A program made the translations under genes and the position numbers. A model generated the notes under the pieces. The model was not told the origin of the DNA and did no database searches. It saw only the letters and a program-made list of their open reading frames with translations. This document shows, piece after piece, positions 22,407 to 22,694 of a stretch of 22,694 nucleotides of DNA. Location: positions 1 to 22,694 of the IMG/VR virus record IMGVR_UViG_3300047462_000721. One strand, written 5' to 3'. This DNA comes from a virus. Positions within the stretch are counted from its first letter, which is position 1. Every line of letters starts with the position of its first letter.

Positions 22407-22694
22407 TCAAAGGAAAACAGGATACGGATAGGCTTCGCCTTCCAGCACCGTGCCCACGGTCAGCAGCGCCCAGGTCACCGGATGCCCAGCCTGCCGGGGC
22501 GGGCGGTCCCGTGACTCTTCAGCCACGGCAGGCGCCGGCGCCGCCCGCCGCGCCCCGATCTTGCGGCCGCGCTCCAGCACCGTATTGCGGCCCAGCTCCA
22601 TCGACTCGGCGATGGCGTCCCAGGTCAGGCCGGCCCGCCGCAAAGCCCGCAGCCGCTCGTCGAGTTCCGTCGTCCAACGAACATGCGCCCGCAC
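22407..22694 (-). CDS. GcrA/Myb-like helix-turn-helix protein, at window edge
   Basis: At least 95 aa. The N-terminal half, WTTELDERLRALRRAGLTWD then AIAESMELGRNTVLERGRKI, is a three-helix DNA-binding unit of the type seen in GcrA-like and SANT/Myb-like small regulators of alphaproteobacterial phages. A Pro/Ala-rich linker (~50-65) and a conserved-looking tail (GHPVTWALLTVGTVLEGEAY) follow. A GTG lies exactly at the window end (22692-22694), so the true start may be further upstream. Its end sits close to the DUF6362-like gene, so the two are probably co-expressed. A role in early-to-late control is inference. Confidence 0.6.
   Translation of the reverse strand: MRAHVRWTTELDERLRALRRAGLTWDAIAESMELGRNTVLERGRKIGARRAAPAPAVAEESRDRPPRQAGHPVTWALLTVGTVLEGEAYPYPVFL

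Noticed and set aside
1-22694. tRNA genes, integrase, attachment sites or lysis genes
   Set aside because: None could be recognised in the sequence; they may lie outside the window.
1-22694. Tailocin (headless contractile particle)
   Set aside because: Intact-looking terminase, portal, scaffold and capsid genes are present, so a DNA-filled head is expected.

Overview
This 22.7 kb window is the late (structural) region of a contractile-tailed, myovirus-type prophage in a GC-rich bacterium. The most likely host is an alphaproteobacterium, possibly of the Acetobacteraceae. That placement is inference, resting on the DUF6362-like and GcrA-like regulators, the GC-rich third codon positions, and A/T-rich palindromic intergenic repeats that I associate with that family. 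Almost every gene is on the minus strand, so the module is transcribed from high to low coordinates. Genes are packed with 1-14 nt overlaps (mostly 1-4 nt) or short gaps, and several use GTG or TTG starts.

Layout in transcription order. (1) 22694-21913: a helix-turn-helix protein and a DUF6362-like protein. (2) 21863-20986: paired REP-like repeats, one plus-strand gene for a small secreted or lipoprotein-like protein, and a candidate minus-strand promoter. (3) 20985-15227, DNA packaging and head: large terminase, portal, scaffold-like protein, major capsid protein and two connector-type proteins. (4) 15155-14220: a glycosyltransferase-like gene between the head and tail genes. (5) 14113-10566, tail: a tail-terminator candidate, a 54-aa protein, sheath, tube, and a tail-assembly chaperone pair joined by a -1 frameshift signal. 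(6) 10596-8532: a 96-aa protein, an Ala/Pro-rich protein in the tape-measure slot, and a hub-associated protein. (7) 8495-4637, baseplate: LysM (gpX), gpD-like hub, gpV-like spike, gpW/gp25, gpJ and a gpI/gp48-position protein. (8) 4636-4073: a 0.56 kb spacer with a long stem-loop and a repeat pair. (9) 4072-1, host-recognition cassette: glycine-rich fibre, fibre-tail adaptor and beta-helix tail spike.

The proteins would together package DNA into a capsid and build a contractile tail ending in an adhesin complex. No integrase, repressor, lysis gene, small terminase or head protease was recognised. Some of these may lie outside the window.

The most notable non-coding signals are: a complete -1 frameshift signal (heptamer, 6-nt spacer, 9-bp stem) between the two tail chaperone frames; mutually exclusive hairpins just upstream of the capsid gene, one of them terminator-like; and three families of dispersed palindromic repeats in the few intergenic gaps, which suggest long residence in the host chromosome.
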